A stretch of 29,367 bases of DNA from an uncultured Anaerococcus sp. (lineage in GTDB: Bacteria; Bacillota; Clostridia; Tissierellales; Peptoniphilaceae), in contig NZ_CAMXYR010000017.1 in the NCBI RefSeq assembly GCF_947253225.1, positions 1 through 29,367 of the forward strand, read 5' to 3'. How positions within the stretch are numbered: position 1 is the first letter of the stretch; each line of letters opens with the position of its first letter. The translations under genes were made by a program, and so were the position numbers. This document shows, one piece after another, positions 6,868-14,767 of the stretch. The notes beneath the pieces are model-generated. The model saw only the letters and a program-made list of their open reading frames with translations. It was not told the DNA's origin and searched no databases.

Positions 6868-7245
6868 ATGTTTTTAGAAATTGATTTTTCATCCGACCTA
6901 GCAATTTATGAACAAATTAGACGAGGGATTATTAAGGCTTTGGCTAAAAATAATTTGGATTTTGGGCAAGCCTTACCATCGGTTAGGCAATTGGCAGGAG
7001 AGATTGGAGTTAACCTTCACACTGTAAATAAGGCCTACAAGATGTTAGAAGAAGATGGAATCATTGTTATGGATAGGCGTTATGGTTCTAAGATTGTCGA
7101 TAAGGCTTGCGATATTACAGGAAGTCAAAAGGAAAAAATTGTAGAAGAACTTGAGTTTATAACTGCTCTTGCCAAGGTTAAAAAATTGAAGAAAGATGCT
7201 TTGGACGAGCTTATAAGAAATATTTGGGAGGGAAATTATGAGTGA
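6868..7245 (+). CDS. GntR-family regulator, YtrA subfamily
   Basis: 125 residues from ATG 6868, preceded by AAAGGAGGG; an upstream ATG at 6802 lies in the promoter and is rejected. The winged helix-turn-helix spans about 10-75 (YEQIRRGIIKALAKN, then LPSVRQLAGEIGVNLHTVNKAYKMLEEDGII). Only a short helical tail of about 45 residues follows, with no ligand-binding domain, which is the hallmark of the YtrA subfamily. In B. subtilis such a protein represses an ABC transporter operon that responds to cell-wall antibiotics. Here it is first in a four-gene operon and overlaps the next gene by eight bases. It probably represses its own promoter. Confidence 0.9.
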   Translation: MFLEIDFSSDLAIYEQIRRGIIKALAKNNLDFGQALPSVRQLAGEIGVNLHTVNKAYKMLEEDGIIVMDRRYGSKIVDKACDITGSQKEKIVEELEFITALAKVKKLKKDALDELIRNIWEGNYE

Positions 7246-8332
7246 AGCTAATAGGATGGCCATATTTTATGGACTTATAATAATTATACTAAGTCTAATT
7301 CAAGCCTTTGTAACTTCATATTCTAAGAGGGGCTATGTCCTCGGAGTAAGGTTTGCTGAAGGAGTTGAAAAGGATGAAAAAGTTAGAAAGATAGTAAAAG
7401 ATTATAAGATTTTGACTATCCTTATAGGATTTTCTTTGGCTATTTTTGTAATGATTTTAAGTTATCTTGTGGAAAATTTATTCTTGTTAAATTCTGTCTA
7501 TATTCTTTCAATTTTTCTAAGCTATATTCCCCTAGTTCTTGCCAATAAGAAGCTAAAGATTCTTTCCAAAAATCAAAAACTAGATAAGAGGAAATTTGTA
7601 AGCCTTGATTATTCTAAGGCAAAAATATTTAACAAGAAGGAGTTCTTCGGCCTTTACCTAGGTCTTCTCCTTATAGTGATAATTTTTGCCGTAAAAATCC
7701 ACCTGGACTATGAAAACTATCCAGCTAAGTTAATAATGCATATGAATAGCCGAGGAGAGGTAGATAGAATGGCTGCTAAGTCTTACTTATCTGTCCAGTC
7801 CCCAACTATTGTAAGTTTTTTAATGCTTGCTGTGATGTTTATTTCTAATCTTTCCCAACTTCTATCAAAGATGAGGATAAGTCCTGATATGCCTGAAGAA
7901 TCCTTGGACAGGCTCTTGGAAACTAGAAGGATTTGGACCTATTATTTTGCTACAAGTTCGATTTTACTTATAGTTCTTTTTCAGGTTGGAATTTCTTCCT
8001 TTATTAAGACAGGAGATGACTTGATTGTCAAGGTCTTGGGCATAATTACTGTAGGATTTTCTATTGGTGGAAGTCTTCTTATAGGAAGATTTAGGTCAGT
8101 TGATGGGTCAGCCTTAAACAAAACTGGCAAGTATGGCTATGAGGAAGAGGATGATAAGTGGATTTTGGGTGGACTTATTTATTATAATCCAGACGACCCA
8201 GCCATGTTTGTCGAAAAAAGAGTTGGAGTAGGAAGCACAATGAATTTTGCCAACACTTGGGTTAAGCTCTTATTTGCTATAGTTTTGATTCTTCCGTTTG
8301 TCTTAGGCTTTTTCCTTATGATATTTGAATGA
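7238..8332 (+). CDS. DUF1648/DUF5808 polytopic membrane protein
   Basis: 364 residues. Hydrophobic helices lie at about 7-24, 60-80, 83-102, 140-158, 190-208, 235-255, 262-283 and 337-360. After the fourth helix, NYPAKLIMHMNSRGEVDRMAAKS (residues about 161-183) fits DUF1648, the domain also found in SdpI-type immunity proteins. Near the C-terminus, DDKWILGGLIYYNPDDPA plus KRVGVG and NFAN fits DUF5808. Such proteins are often encoded beside GntR/ABC modules; their role is not established, and sensing or immunity is a guess. It starts eight bases inside the GntR gene with GGGAGG upstream, so translation is coupled. Confidence 0.82.
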   Translation: MSEANRMAIFYGLIIIILSLIQAFVTSYSKRGYVLGVRFAEGVEKDEKVRKIVKDYKILTILIGFSLAIFVMILSYLVENLFLLNSVYILSIFLSYIPLVLANKKLKILSKNQKLDKRKFVSLDYSKAKIFNKKEFFGLYLGLLLIVIIFAVKIHLDYENYPAKLIMHMNSRGEVDRMAAKSYLSVQSPTIVSFLMLAVMFISNLSQLLSKMRISPDMPEESLDRLLETRRIWTYYFATSSILLIVLFQVGISSFIKTGDDLIVKVLGIITVGFSIGGSLLIGRFRSVDGSALNKTGKYGYEEEDDKWILGGLIYYNPDDPAMFVEKRVGVGSTMNFANTWVKLLFAIVLILPFVLGFFLMIFE

Positions 8333-8343
8333 TAGGAGATATT

Positions 8344-9234
8344 ATGTTAGAGATTAAAAATGTATCCAAGTCCTTTGCTAAGGTCAAGGCCTTGGATGAT
8401 GTGAGTTTTGTGGTAGAGAAGGGAGACCTTTTTGGTCTTATTGGGCAAAATGGAGCAGGTAAATCTACGCTCTTTAGGTGTATAATGGACTTTTTCGATT
8501 CTTTTGAGGGAGAAATCCTCTATGGTGGAGTTCCCATGAGGAAAATTCCCCTAGAAAAAATTGGCTTTCTCCCAGAAGAAAGGTCTCTTTCACCTAAAAA
8601 GACTATTGAAGAAGAAATCAGATATTTTGCTAGGCTAAATTTGATGAAAAATTTGGATGATAAGACCCTCCAATATTATTTCGATAAATTTGAGATAAAG
8701 GGTAGGCTAAGGGATAAAATCAAGGACTTATCCAAGGGTAACCAACAAAAGGTTCAACTTTTGGCAAGCCTTATCTATAAACCAGAATTTCTAATCTTGG
8801 ATGAGCCATTTTCGGGTCTCGATCCTTACAATATTAGCCTTTTGCAAGATATAATCAAAGAGGTAAACGAGGCTGGAACTACCATAATTTTCTCATCTCA
8901 CAATATGGAAAATATAGAAGATATGTGTAACAAGCTAGTCATGCTCAAGAATGGGAAAATTGTCCTAAATGGATCGCCTAAAGAAATAAGAAATTCTTAT
9001 CCAAAAGATAAAATTCTTATAGAATGTGAGGGAGAAATTGCTGATATCCTCGATGATTTTCCTCTTACCTACAAAAAAGAAGATAAAACTTACAAGTTAA
9101 GGTTACAAAATCCAGAGGATGGAAGAAAAATCTATCAGAGATTAAGCCAAAGATTCGATTATATACCAGTTTTTGCCCAAACTCCTCCAAGTTTGAATGA
9201 GATATTTACAAGAAAGGTGGAAGAAGATGTCTAG
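8344..9234 (+). CDS. ABC transporter ATP-binding protein
   Basis: 296 residues from ATG 8344, which follows AGGAGA; ATG 8329 overlaps the previous stop (ATGA) but lacks a ribosome site. Walker A GQNGAGKST, signature LSKGNQQKVQ, Walker B FLILDEPFSGLDP and the switch histidine in SSHNME are all intact. The C-terminal 70 residues (after NGKIVLNG) resemble the DUF4162 tail common in NatA-like exporters. It should form a complex with the next gene product, a NatB-like permease, and power export. The signature has SKGN rather than SGGQ, a variant normal for this NatA group. Confidence 0.93.
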   Translation: MLEIKNVSKSFAKVKALDDVSFVVEKGDLFGLIGQNGAGKSTLFRCIMDFFDSFEGEILYGGVPMRKIPLEKIGFLPEERSLSPKKTIEEEIRYFARLNLMKNLDDKTLQYYFDKFEIKGRLRDKIKDLSKGNQQKVQLLASLIYKPEFLILDEPFSGLDPYNISLLQDIIKEVNEAGTTIIFSSHNMENIEDMCNKLVMLKNGKIVLNGSPKEIRNSYPKDKILIECEGEIADILDDFPLTYKKEDKTYKLRLQNPEDGRKIYQRLSQRFDYIPVFAQTPPSLNEIFTRKVEEDV

Positions 9235-10405
9235 ATTTTGGACAGTTGCCATAGATTCGTGGAAAAAACAAATGAAGTCCATAAGTTTTTGGATTATGGT
9301 TCTCTTGCCTATTATAATGATGGGAGCAAGTGGAGCTATAGCCTACTTTTCCCAAGATTCAAATGTCAAGGATACCTATATAGTATGTGATGAAAAAATA
9401 GGAAAATATTTTGAAAGTATGCCTGGCTTTAAAATTTCAGATAAGGCTAAGGCAAAAAAGGCCTTGGAAGATAAAAAAATAGGAAGTTTTGCAGAAATCA
9501 AAGAAGAAAATGGTTCTCTTCTAGCAGATTTTCATACAAAAAATATTAACTCTCAAGCTATTCTAGCCTTTAATGGAGCCTTGAAGGAGATTCAAAATGC
9601 TTTAAATATTGAAAATTCAGGATTAAGTCCTGATAAGCTAGAGATTTTACAAAGAAAGGCCTCCTTTAAGCTTGTAGAAGAAGGCTCTGAGTCTGAGATA
9701 ATGTACTTTGCTTATTTTGCCCTAGTTTTTTATATGTATATGATGTTAATAATGTATTCTAACATCATAGTTGTAGAAATTGCTACAGAAAAAGGTTCTA
9801 AGATGATAGAATTTATCTTTTCATCAATTAGGGCTGGCAAGTATTTTGCAGGAAAAATTTTTGGGAATTTCTTAGCGATTCTCACCCAAACTGGCCTTTA
9901 TGGGGTGCTCGGAATAATAGGCTACTTGGGAGCAAAAACCTTGGGCGTCCTAGAAAAATTCAACATCAACCTAAAATCCTACCTAGGTGAAATAAACATT
10001 ATTATGCTAGCGGAAATTGGGATTTTAGTTATCCTAAGCCTGTTGATTTTTATGATAGTAGCTGCTATGCTTGGCTCTCTTGCTCAAAAGCAAGAAGACG
10101 CAGGCAAGGTCGCAAGTCCTATGATGCTTGTGATAATTTTTGCCTTTGCTCTAGCTATGACCTTCATGAATAGGGATGAGAATATCCTAATCAAAGTTCT
10201 ATCCTACCTACCTTTCCTTTCTGTTTTCTTCATGCCTTTGAGGATGATAAAGGCAAGCGTTGGACTTGGAGGAGGCCTTATCGCCATTCTAATTATGGTC
10301 GTGGCAATATTTGTCGTCTATAAACTTGCAAGTAAGGTTTACAAGAAAAACATATTAAATTACACGTCTACATCTTTCATGAAGAAGTTATTTAGAAGAG
10401 CCTAG
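9227..10405 (+). CDS. ABC-2 type permease (NatB-like)
   Basis: 392 residues from ATG 9227, eight bases inside the ATPase gene and preceded by AAAGGTGGA; an in-frame ATG at 9197 lies deeper in the ATPase gene and has no ribosome site. One N-terminal helix (about 20-42) is followed by a soluble loop of about 125 residues, then five or more helices (about 168-190, 215-240, 262-287, 300-317, 325-345, 350-370). This is the ABC-2 exporter layout with an extracellular domain. VVEIATEKGSKMIEFIFSS is the conserved cytoplasmic coupling segment of NatB-type proteins. The substrate is unknown: sodium, peptide or antimicrobial efflux are all possible. It is the last gene of the operon and the terminator overlaps its stop. 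Confidence 0.9.
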   Translation: MSRFWTVAIDSWKKQMKSISFWIMVLLPIIMMGASGAIAYFSQDSNVKDTYIVCDEKIGKYFESMPGFKISDKAKAKKALEDKKIGSFAEIKEENGSLLADFHTKNINSQAILAFNGALKEIQNALNIENSGLSPDKLEILQRKASFKLVEEGSESEIMYFAYFALVFYMYMMLIMYSNIIVVEIATEKGSKMIEFIFSSIRAGKYFAGKIFGNFLAILTQTGLYGVLGIIGYLGAKTLGVLEKFNINLKSYLGEINIIMLAEIGILVILSLLIFMIVAAMLGSLAQKQEDAGKVASPMMLVIIFAFALAMTFMNRDENILIKVLSYLPFLSVFFMPLRMIKASVGLGGGLIAILIMVVAIFVVYKLASKVYKKNILNYTSTSFMKKLFRRA

Positions 10406-10423
10406 CTTGGGCTCTTCTTTTTT
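10394..10423 (+). terminator. Terminator of the YtrA-ABC operon
   Basis: AGAAGAGCC (10394-10402) pairs with GGCTCTTCT (10410-10418), followed by a T run to 10423. The stem begins before the stop codon of the permease. Confidence 0.9.
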
Positions 10424-10480
10424 ATTTCAAAAAATCGTTTTCTATGTTAAAATTATAGTATAGAGATAAAGGAGTTTTGT

Positions 10481-11635
10481 ATGAATGTATATGAAAAAGC
10501 TTTAGAAAAACACGAAAAATGGCAGGGGAAAGTTGCGACTTTAGTTAAGGCAAAAGTCAACAACGCAGAGGATCTGACCTATGCTTATACACCAGGTGTT
10601 GCTGAGCCTTGTAGGCAAATAGCCAAGGACCCTAGCAAGGCCTATACCTACACATCAAAGGCAAACACAATTGCTGTTGTTAGTGATGGGTCAGCCGTCT
10701 TAGGACTTGGAAACATCGGAGCTAAGGCAGCCATGCCTGTTATGGAAGGAAAGGCAGTTTTATTCAAGGAATTTGGTGGTGTGAATGCTGTGCCAATAGT
10801 TTTGGATACACAAGATGCTGACGAAATCATCAATGTTGTAAAGACTATAGCCCCTGGCTTTGGGGGAATCAACCTTGAGGATATTTCCTCCCCAAGATGT
10901 GTCTATATAGAAGAAAAACTCAAGGAGATTCTCGATATACCAGTTTTTCACGATGACCAACATGGAACAGCTATCGTAACTCTCGCTGCCCTAATCAATG
11001 CCTTAAAGATAGTGGGAAAGAAAAAAGAAGATATTAAACTTGTGATTTCTGGGGCAGGAGCAGCAGGCTATTCTATAGCTAAACTTTTGAGAGATTATGG
11101 AGTGGTAAATATTATAGTTTGCGATTCTAAAGGAGCTATTAATAAAGACCACCTCGAAGGGTCTAATCCTGTAAAGGCAAGGATTGCAGGATTTACCAAC
11201 CAAGGAAACTTCAAGGGTAGCCTTAAAGAAGCTATGGTTGAGGCAGATGTTTTTGTAGGAGTATCTGCACCAAACATAATAGATGGAAATGATATCAAAA
11301 ATATGAATGAAGGAGCCATTGTTTTTGCCATGGCAAATCCAGTTCCAGAAATAGCTTATGAAGAAGCAAAAAAAGCTGGAGCAAGGATTATAGCGACAGG
11401 TAGGAGCGATTACCCAAACCAAATCAACAATGTCCTAGCTTTTCCAGGAATATTCAAGGGAGCATTAAATTCTCACGCCAAAGCCATAACCGACGAGATG
11501 AAATTGCAGGCAGCCAAAGCCCTTGCCGAAATGGTAGGAGAAGATAAATTAAATGAAGAATATATAATACCAGCCGCCTTCCAAGCCCATGTAGCAGAAA
11601 AAGTAGCTAAGGCAGTCGAGGACTTATCAAGATAA
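10481..11635 (+). CDS. Malic enzyme (oxaloacetate-decarboxylating)
   Basis: 384 residues, the short prokaryotic form. It converts malate to pyruvate and CO2 with reduction of NAD(P). Visible are YTPGVAEPCRQI (catalytic tyrosine region), SDGSAVLGLGNIGAKAAMPV with the following EGKAVLFKEF lysine segment, and the metal-binding FHDDQHGTA. The dinucleotide-binding ISGAGAAGYSIAKLL and the closing segment ARIIATGRSDYPNQINN complete the set. AAAGGAG (10468-10474) sits six bases before ATG 10481. A TATAGT (10454-10459) may be the -10, but no good -35 is seen. It is a single-gene unit closed by a terminator. Cofactor choice cannot be fixed; relatives such as YtsJ favour NADP. Confidence 0.92.
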   Translation: MNVYEKALEKHEKWQGKVATLVKAKVNNAEDLTYAYTPGVAEPCRQIAKDPSKAYTYTSKANTIAVVSDGSAVLGLGNIGAKAAMPVMEGKAVLFKEFGGVNAVPIVLDTQDADEIINVVKTIAPGFGGINLEDISSPRCVYIEEKLKEILDIPVFHDDQHGTAIVTLAALINALKIVGKKKEDIKLVISGAGAAGYSIAKLLRDYGVVNIIVCDSKGAINKDHLEGSNPVKARIAGFTNQGNFKGSLKEAMVEADVFVGVSAPNIIDGNDIKNMNEGAIVFAMANPVPEIAYEEAKKAGARIIATGRSDYPNQINNVLAFPGIFKGALNSHAKAITDEMKLQAAKALAEMVGEDKLNEEYIIPAAFQAHVAEKVAKAVEDLSR

Positions 11636-11659
11636 ATCTCTCCTTAGGGGGAGATTTTT
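11634..11659 (+). terminator. Terminator after malic enzyme
   Basis: AAATCTCTCC (11634-11643) pairs with GGGGAGATTT (11648-11657) with one G-U pair, followed by a short T run. The stem starts in the stop codon. Confidence 0.85.
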
Positions 11660-11768
11660 GCTTTTAGGGGGCTATAGCTCATATAAGATGAAAGATTATG
11701 GATAATGCAAGTAAGCAAATCGCATAAAAGTTTGGCGGTCTATGAAAAATTTTATAGGAGAAGATTTT

Positions 11769-11796
11769 TTGGCTTAAAATTGGTGAAATTTATAGT
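11769..11796 (+). promoter_or_regulatory. Promoter of transketolase
   Basis: TTGGCT (11769-11774), a 16-bp spacer and TATAGT (11791-11796), 38 bases before the start codon. Confidence 0.5.
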
Positions 11797-11833
11797 AAAG
11801 TAATAGGTAGAAAATAAATAATAAGGAGATTAA

Positions 11834-13822
11834 ATGTTTACTAATAATGATAAGTTGGCAGTTAATGCGATAAGAGCTTTATCTGTTGCTCAAATAGAAA
11901 AGGCTAACAGTGGCCACCCAGGTCTTCCAATGGGGGCTTCTCCTATGGCTTATGTTCTATACAATAAAATCTTAAAGGCAAATCCTAAAAATGCTTCTTA
12001 CTTTGATAGGGATAGGTTTATCCTTTCAGCAGGTCATGGCTCAGCTATGCTTTATTCTTTAATTCATTTGGCTGGCTACAAGTTAAGTATAGACGACCTA
12101 AAGAATTTTAGGCAAATCGACTCTCTTACTCCAGGTCATCCTGAATTTGCTCATACAGAAGGGGTTGAAGTTACAACAGGGCCTCTTGGTCAAGGGATTG
12201 CCCAAGCAGTTGGTATGGCAGTAGCTGAAAAACACATGGCTGCCCTATACAACAAGGATGATATAAAAGTAATAGACCACTATACTTATGCTCTTTGCGG
12301 AGACGGAGACCTAATGGAGGGTGTTTCTTATGAAGCTATGAGCTTAGCTGGACATTTAAATCTCAATAAACTTGTTGTCCTCTATGATTCAAATGATATC
12401 TGCCTTGATGGCGATCTTTCTACATCATTTTCTGAAAATGTGGAGGCTAGGGTAAGGGCACAAGGCTGGAATTATATCAAAGTTACTGACGGCAACGACC
12501 TAGATAAAATCTATGAAGCCCTAGAAAAGGCTAAGAATAACGAACAAGGCCCAACCCTTATTGAAGTTAAAACTATAATCGGCTATGGGTCAGCTAATCA
12601 AGGAACAAACAAGGTTCACGGAGCACCTATCGGGGCTGATGATTTTAAAGTTGCCAAGAAAGTTTATGGTTGGGACTACCAAGACTTTGAAGTTCCAGAA
12701 GAAGTTTATCAAATATTTGCTGAAGGAATCGGTAAAAGAGGCGAAAAGGCCAACCAAGTATGGGAAGAAACCCTAAAGACCTACCAAGAAAAGTACCCAC
12801 AAGACTACGAGGAATTGATGGCAGGGATTAACAGAGAACTTCCAAAAAACTTTATTGACCGAGTAAAAAAATACGACTCCTCAATGAAAGATATAGCTAC
12901 AAGAGCTTCTGGTGGAGAAATCATCCAAGACCTAGCCAAAATCACAAGAAACTTCTGGGGAGGTTCGGCAGATCTCTTCTCATCAAACAAGACCAACATC
13001 AAAGACTCTGATCCCTTCAGAGATGAGAGTCCATGTGGAAGAAATATTTGGTACGGAGTTCGTGAATTTGCCATGGCAGCTATAGGAAACGGAATAATGG
13101 CTCACGGGGGAAGCTTCCACCATGTTTCAACCTTCTTTGTATTTGCAGACTACCTAAAAGCAGCTGTAAGACTATCAGCACTTTCTGGCCACCCATTGAC
13201 CTACGTCATGACCCACGATTCCATAGCTGTAGGAGAAGATGGTCCAACTCACGAGCCAATCGAACAACTTGCTATGCTTAGGGCAATACCAAACACCATA
13301 GTCCTAAGACCAGCAGATGCTAATGAAACAAGACTTGCCTGGAAAGTTGCCCTAGAAAGCAAGACTAGTCCAGTTGTAATAGCTTTAACCAGACAAAATG
13401 TTCCAAACCTAAAAGAAACAGAAAATATAACTGGGATAGAAAAGGGAGCTTATGTAATAAAAGATAGGGAAAATCCAGACCTAATCTTAATTGCAACAGG
13501 CTCTGAAGTAAGCCTTGCCCTAGAAACAGCCAAAGCTCTCGAAAAAGATGGTAAAAAAATCAAAGTGGTATCTATGCCATCCATGGAACTATTCAGAGCC
13601 CAAGATGAAGAATACAAAAACCAAGTAATCAACAAAGAGGTTAAAAAAGTATCCATAGAGATGGGGACAAGCTTCGGATGGAGTGAATGGACAGGAACTT
13701 GTGGCCTAAACATAGGCATAGACAGATTTGGAATATCAGGCAAGGGAGATCTAGTCCAAAAAGAACTTGGCTTTAGTGTGGAAGAAATCAAAGAAAAAAT
13801 CACAAACAAATTTTTCAAATAA
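11834..13822 (+). CDS. tkt: Transketolase
   Basis: 662 residues, full length. It transfers two-carbon ketol units between pentose-pathway sugars using thiamine diphosphate in the cytosol. The N-terminal domain has GHPGLPMGASPMAYVLY, GPLGQG and the ThDP/metal motif GDGDLMEGVSYEA with a downstream SND. The middle domain has YGVREFAMAAIGNG (with the conserved catalytic glutamate) and YVMTHDSIAVGEDGPTHEPI. The C-terminal domain starts near residue 530. AAGGAG precedes ATG 11834. It is a single-gene unit. Codon use is rich in C-ending NNY codons late in the gene, fitting strong expression. It would recycle the triose and hexose phosphates that the sugar-acid pathway produces. Confidence 0.96.
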   Translation: MFTNNDKLAVNAIRALSVAQIEKANSGHPGLPMGASPMAYVLYNKILKANPKNASYFDRDRFILSAGHGSAMLYSLIHLAGYKLSIDDLKNFRQIDSLTPGHPEFAHTEGVEVTTGPLGQGIAQAVGMAVAEKHMAALYNKDDIKVIDHYTYALCGDGDLMEGVSYEAMSLAGHLNLNKLVVLYDSNDICLDGDLSTSFSENVEARVRAQGWNYIKVTDGNDLDKIYEALEKAKNNEQGPTLIEVKTIIGYGSANQGTNKVHGAPIGADDFKVAKKVYGWDYQDFEVPEEVYQIFAEGIGKRGEKANQVWEETLKTYQEKYPQDYEELMAGINRELPKNFIDRVKKYDSSMKDIATRASGGEIIQDLAKITRNFWGGSADLFSSNKTNIKDSDPFRDESPCGRNIWYGVREFAMAAIGNGIMAHGGSFHHVSTFFVFADYLKAAVRLSALSGHPLTYVMTHDSIAVGEDGPTHEPIEQLAMLRAIPNTIVLRPADANETRLAWKVALESKTSPVVIALTRQNVPNLKETENITGIEKGAYVIKDRENPDLILIATGSEVSLALETAKALEKDGKKIKVVSMPSMELFRAQDEEYKNQVINKEVKKVSIEMGTSFGWSEWTGTCGLNIGIDRFGISGKGDLVQKELGFSVEEIKEKITNKFFK

Positions 13823-13839
13823 TAATAAATAAAGACAAG

Positions 13840-13934
13840 AAAAATGCGGAAGTAAGATAATAAACAAGCTGATTTCCAAAGTTGTCCTATAAGCAACTCA
13901 AGAAATCAGCTTAATCTTTTTACTGCCACATTTT
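13840..13934. terminator. Long composite hairpin between tkt and the FCD regulator
   Basis: AAGCTGATTTC (13866-13876) pairs perfectly with GAAATCAGCTT (13902-13912). An inner stem AGTTG/CAACT (13880-13884, 13894-13898) lies within it, and an outer imperfect stem joins AAAATG..GG.AGTAA (from 13840) with TTTTACT..CC.CATTTT (to 13934). The inner stem is followed by AATCTTTTT on the plus strand, so it should terminate tkt. It also lies just after the converging GntR gene and may act both ways. Confidence 0.75.
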
Positions 13935-13940
13935 ATCAAG

Positions 13941-14633
13941 TTAATTATAACTTTTAAAATAGTCTGGATATTTTTCACTCAACTCATTCATATCATCTAC
14001 AAGTTCATTTATGTGATTTTTAAGGATTTTTGATGCATTTTCAGCGTCTTTATTAATCATGAACTGCAAGATTTTTTCGTGCTCGTCAATATAATTTTTT
14101 TCCCTAATATTAGCCTTTAGCCTAAGGATTCTCATCCTTACCAAGTAGGATGTATTATTTTCGATAATTGAAGGTATTTTTCTATACCCTAGCTCTTCAA
14201 AGATAAGATTATGGAATTTATTATCAAGAGCCAACAATTCTTCAAATTCTTTGGAACTGTGCAATAATTTTTCCTTTTCTATAATTTCCTTAAAAACTTC
14301 TAAGTTGTCCAAGCAATCTTTCTTGCACACTTCTATAACGGCTTTTTCCTCAAGACTTGATCTAAAAAATAAAAGCTCTTTGCTCATATCAATATCAAAA
14401 TATGAAATGAAAGTTCCTATTTGAGGCTTTACATCAATAAGTAAATTTGCCCTAAGGCTTGTGAAAGCTTCTCTTACAGGAGTTCTACTCAAATTTAAAA
14501 TCTCTGAAATTTGGTTTTCGCTTATCTTCTCTCCAGGTTCTAAATTTAAAAATTCTATGTTGTAAACCATGTTACGAATTACATATTCTTTTGTTTTTTC
14601 CTTGCTTTTTTTATCTAAAACTTTAAAATTCAT
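13941..14633 (-). CDS. GntR-family regulator, FCD (FadR-type) subfamily
   Basis: 230 residues. A winged helix-turn-helix (about 10-77) includes ISENQISEILNLSRTPVREA. An all-helical FCD effector domain (about 85-220) keeps the metal-ligand pattern D137, H141, H185 and H207. FCD regulators usually sense carboxylates; relatives UxuR, ExuR and LgoR sense hexuronates or aldonates. AGGAGGTG (14639-14646) precedes the start codon. It is divergent from the dehydrogenase/TRAP operon and shares its intergenic region, so it very likely controls that operon. The palindrome at 14729 is the best operator candidate. The actual effector is not known. Confidence 0.9.
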   Translation of the reverse strand: MNFKVLDKKSKEKTKEYVIRNMVYNIEFLNLEPGEKISENQISEILNLSRTPVREAFTSLRANLLIDVKPQIGTFISYFDIDMSKELLFFRSSLEEKAVIEVCKKDCLDNLEVFKEIIEKEKLLHSSKEFEELLALDNKFHNLIFEELGYRKIPSIIENNTSYLVRMRILRLKANIREKNYIDEHEKILQFMINKDAENASKILKNHINELVDDMNELSEKYPDYFKSYN

Positions 14634-14684
14634 TTAATCACCTCCTATATTATATCAGATTTTAATAAAAATATATATTAAGTA

Positions 14685-14713
14685 TTGACAACCTAAGAGG
14701 ATAATGTTATCCT
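14685..14713 (+). promoter_or_regulatory. Promoter of the dehydrogenase/TRAP operon with an internal palindrome
   Basis: TTGACA (14685-14690), a 17-bp spacer and TATCCT (14708-14713). The perfect inverted repeat AGGATAATGTTATCCT (14698-14713) covers the spacer and the -10, so a bound protein would block polymerase. An alternative -10, TATAAG (14713-14718), has a poor spacing of 22. Confidence 0.6.
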
Positions 14714-14728
14714 ATAAGTGCAAGAATA

Positions 14729-14740
14729 CTAGTATACTAG
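14729..14740. promoter_or_regulatory. Candidate operator of the FCD GntR regulator
   Basis: CTAGTATACTAG is a perfect 12-bp palindrome just downstream of the predicted transcription start. Its core TAGTATACTA fits the TNGTNNNACNA-like pattern of FadR-type GntR operators. A related palindrome lies at 23371 upstream of uxuB. Confidence 0.6.
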
Positions 14741-14767
14741 AATACAAGAAAAATTTTGGAGGAATTT

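Noticed and set aside
10431..10446. cre-like sequence before malic enzyme
   Set aside because: Read on the minus strand it misses three consensus positions, including the outer CA.
11003..11422. 139-codon minus-strand open frame inside the malic enzyme gene
   Set aside because: It lies wholly antisense to a conserved enzyme, and its composition is that of a shadow frame.
14649..14654. TATAAT on the minus strand before the FCD regulator
   Set aside because: Transcription would start within the ribosome binding site and leave a leader of about nine bases, and no -35 is seen.
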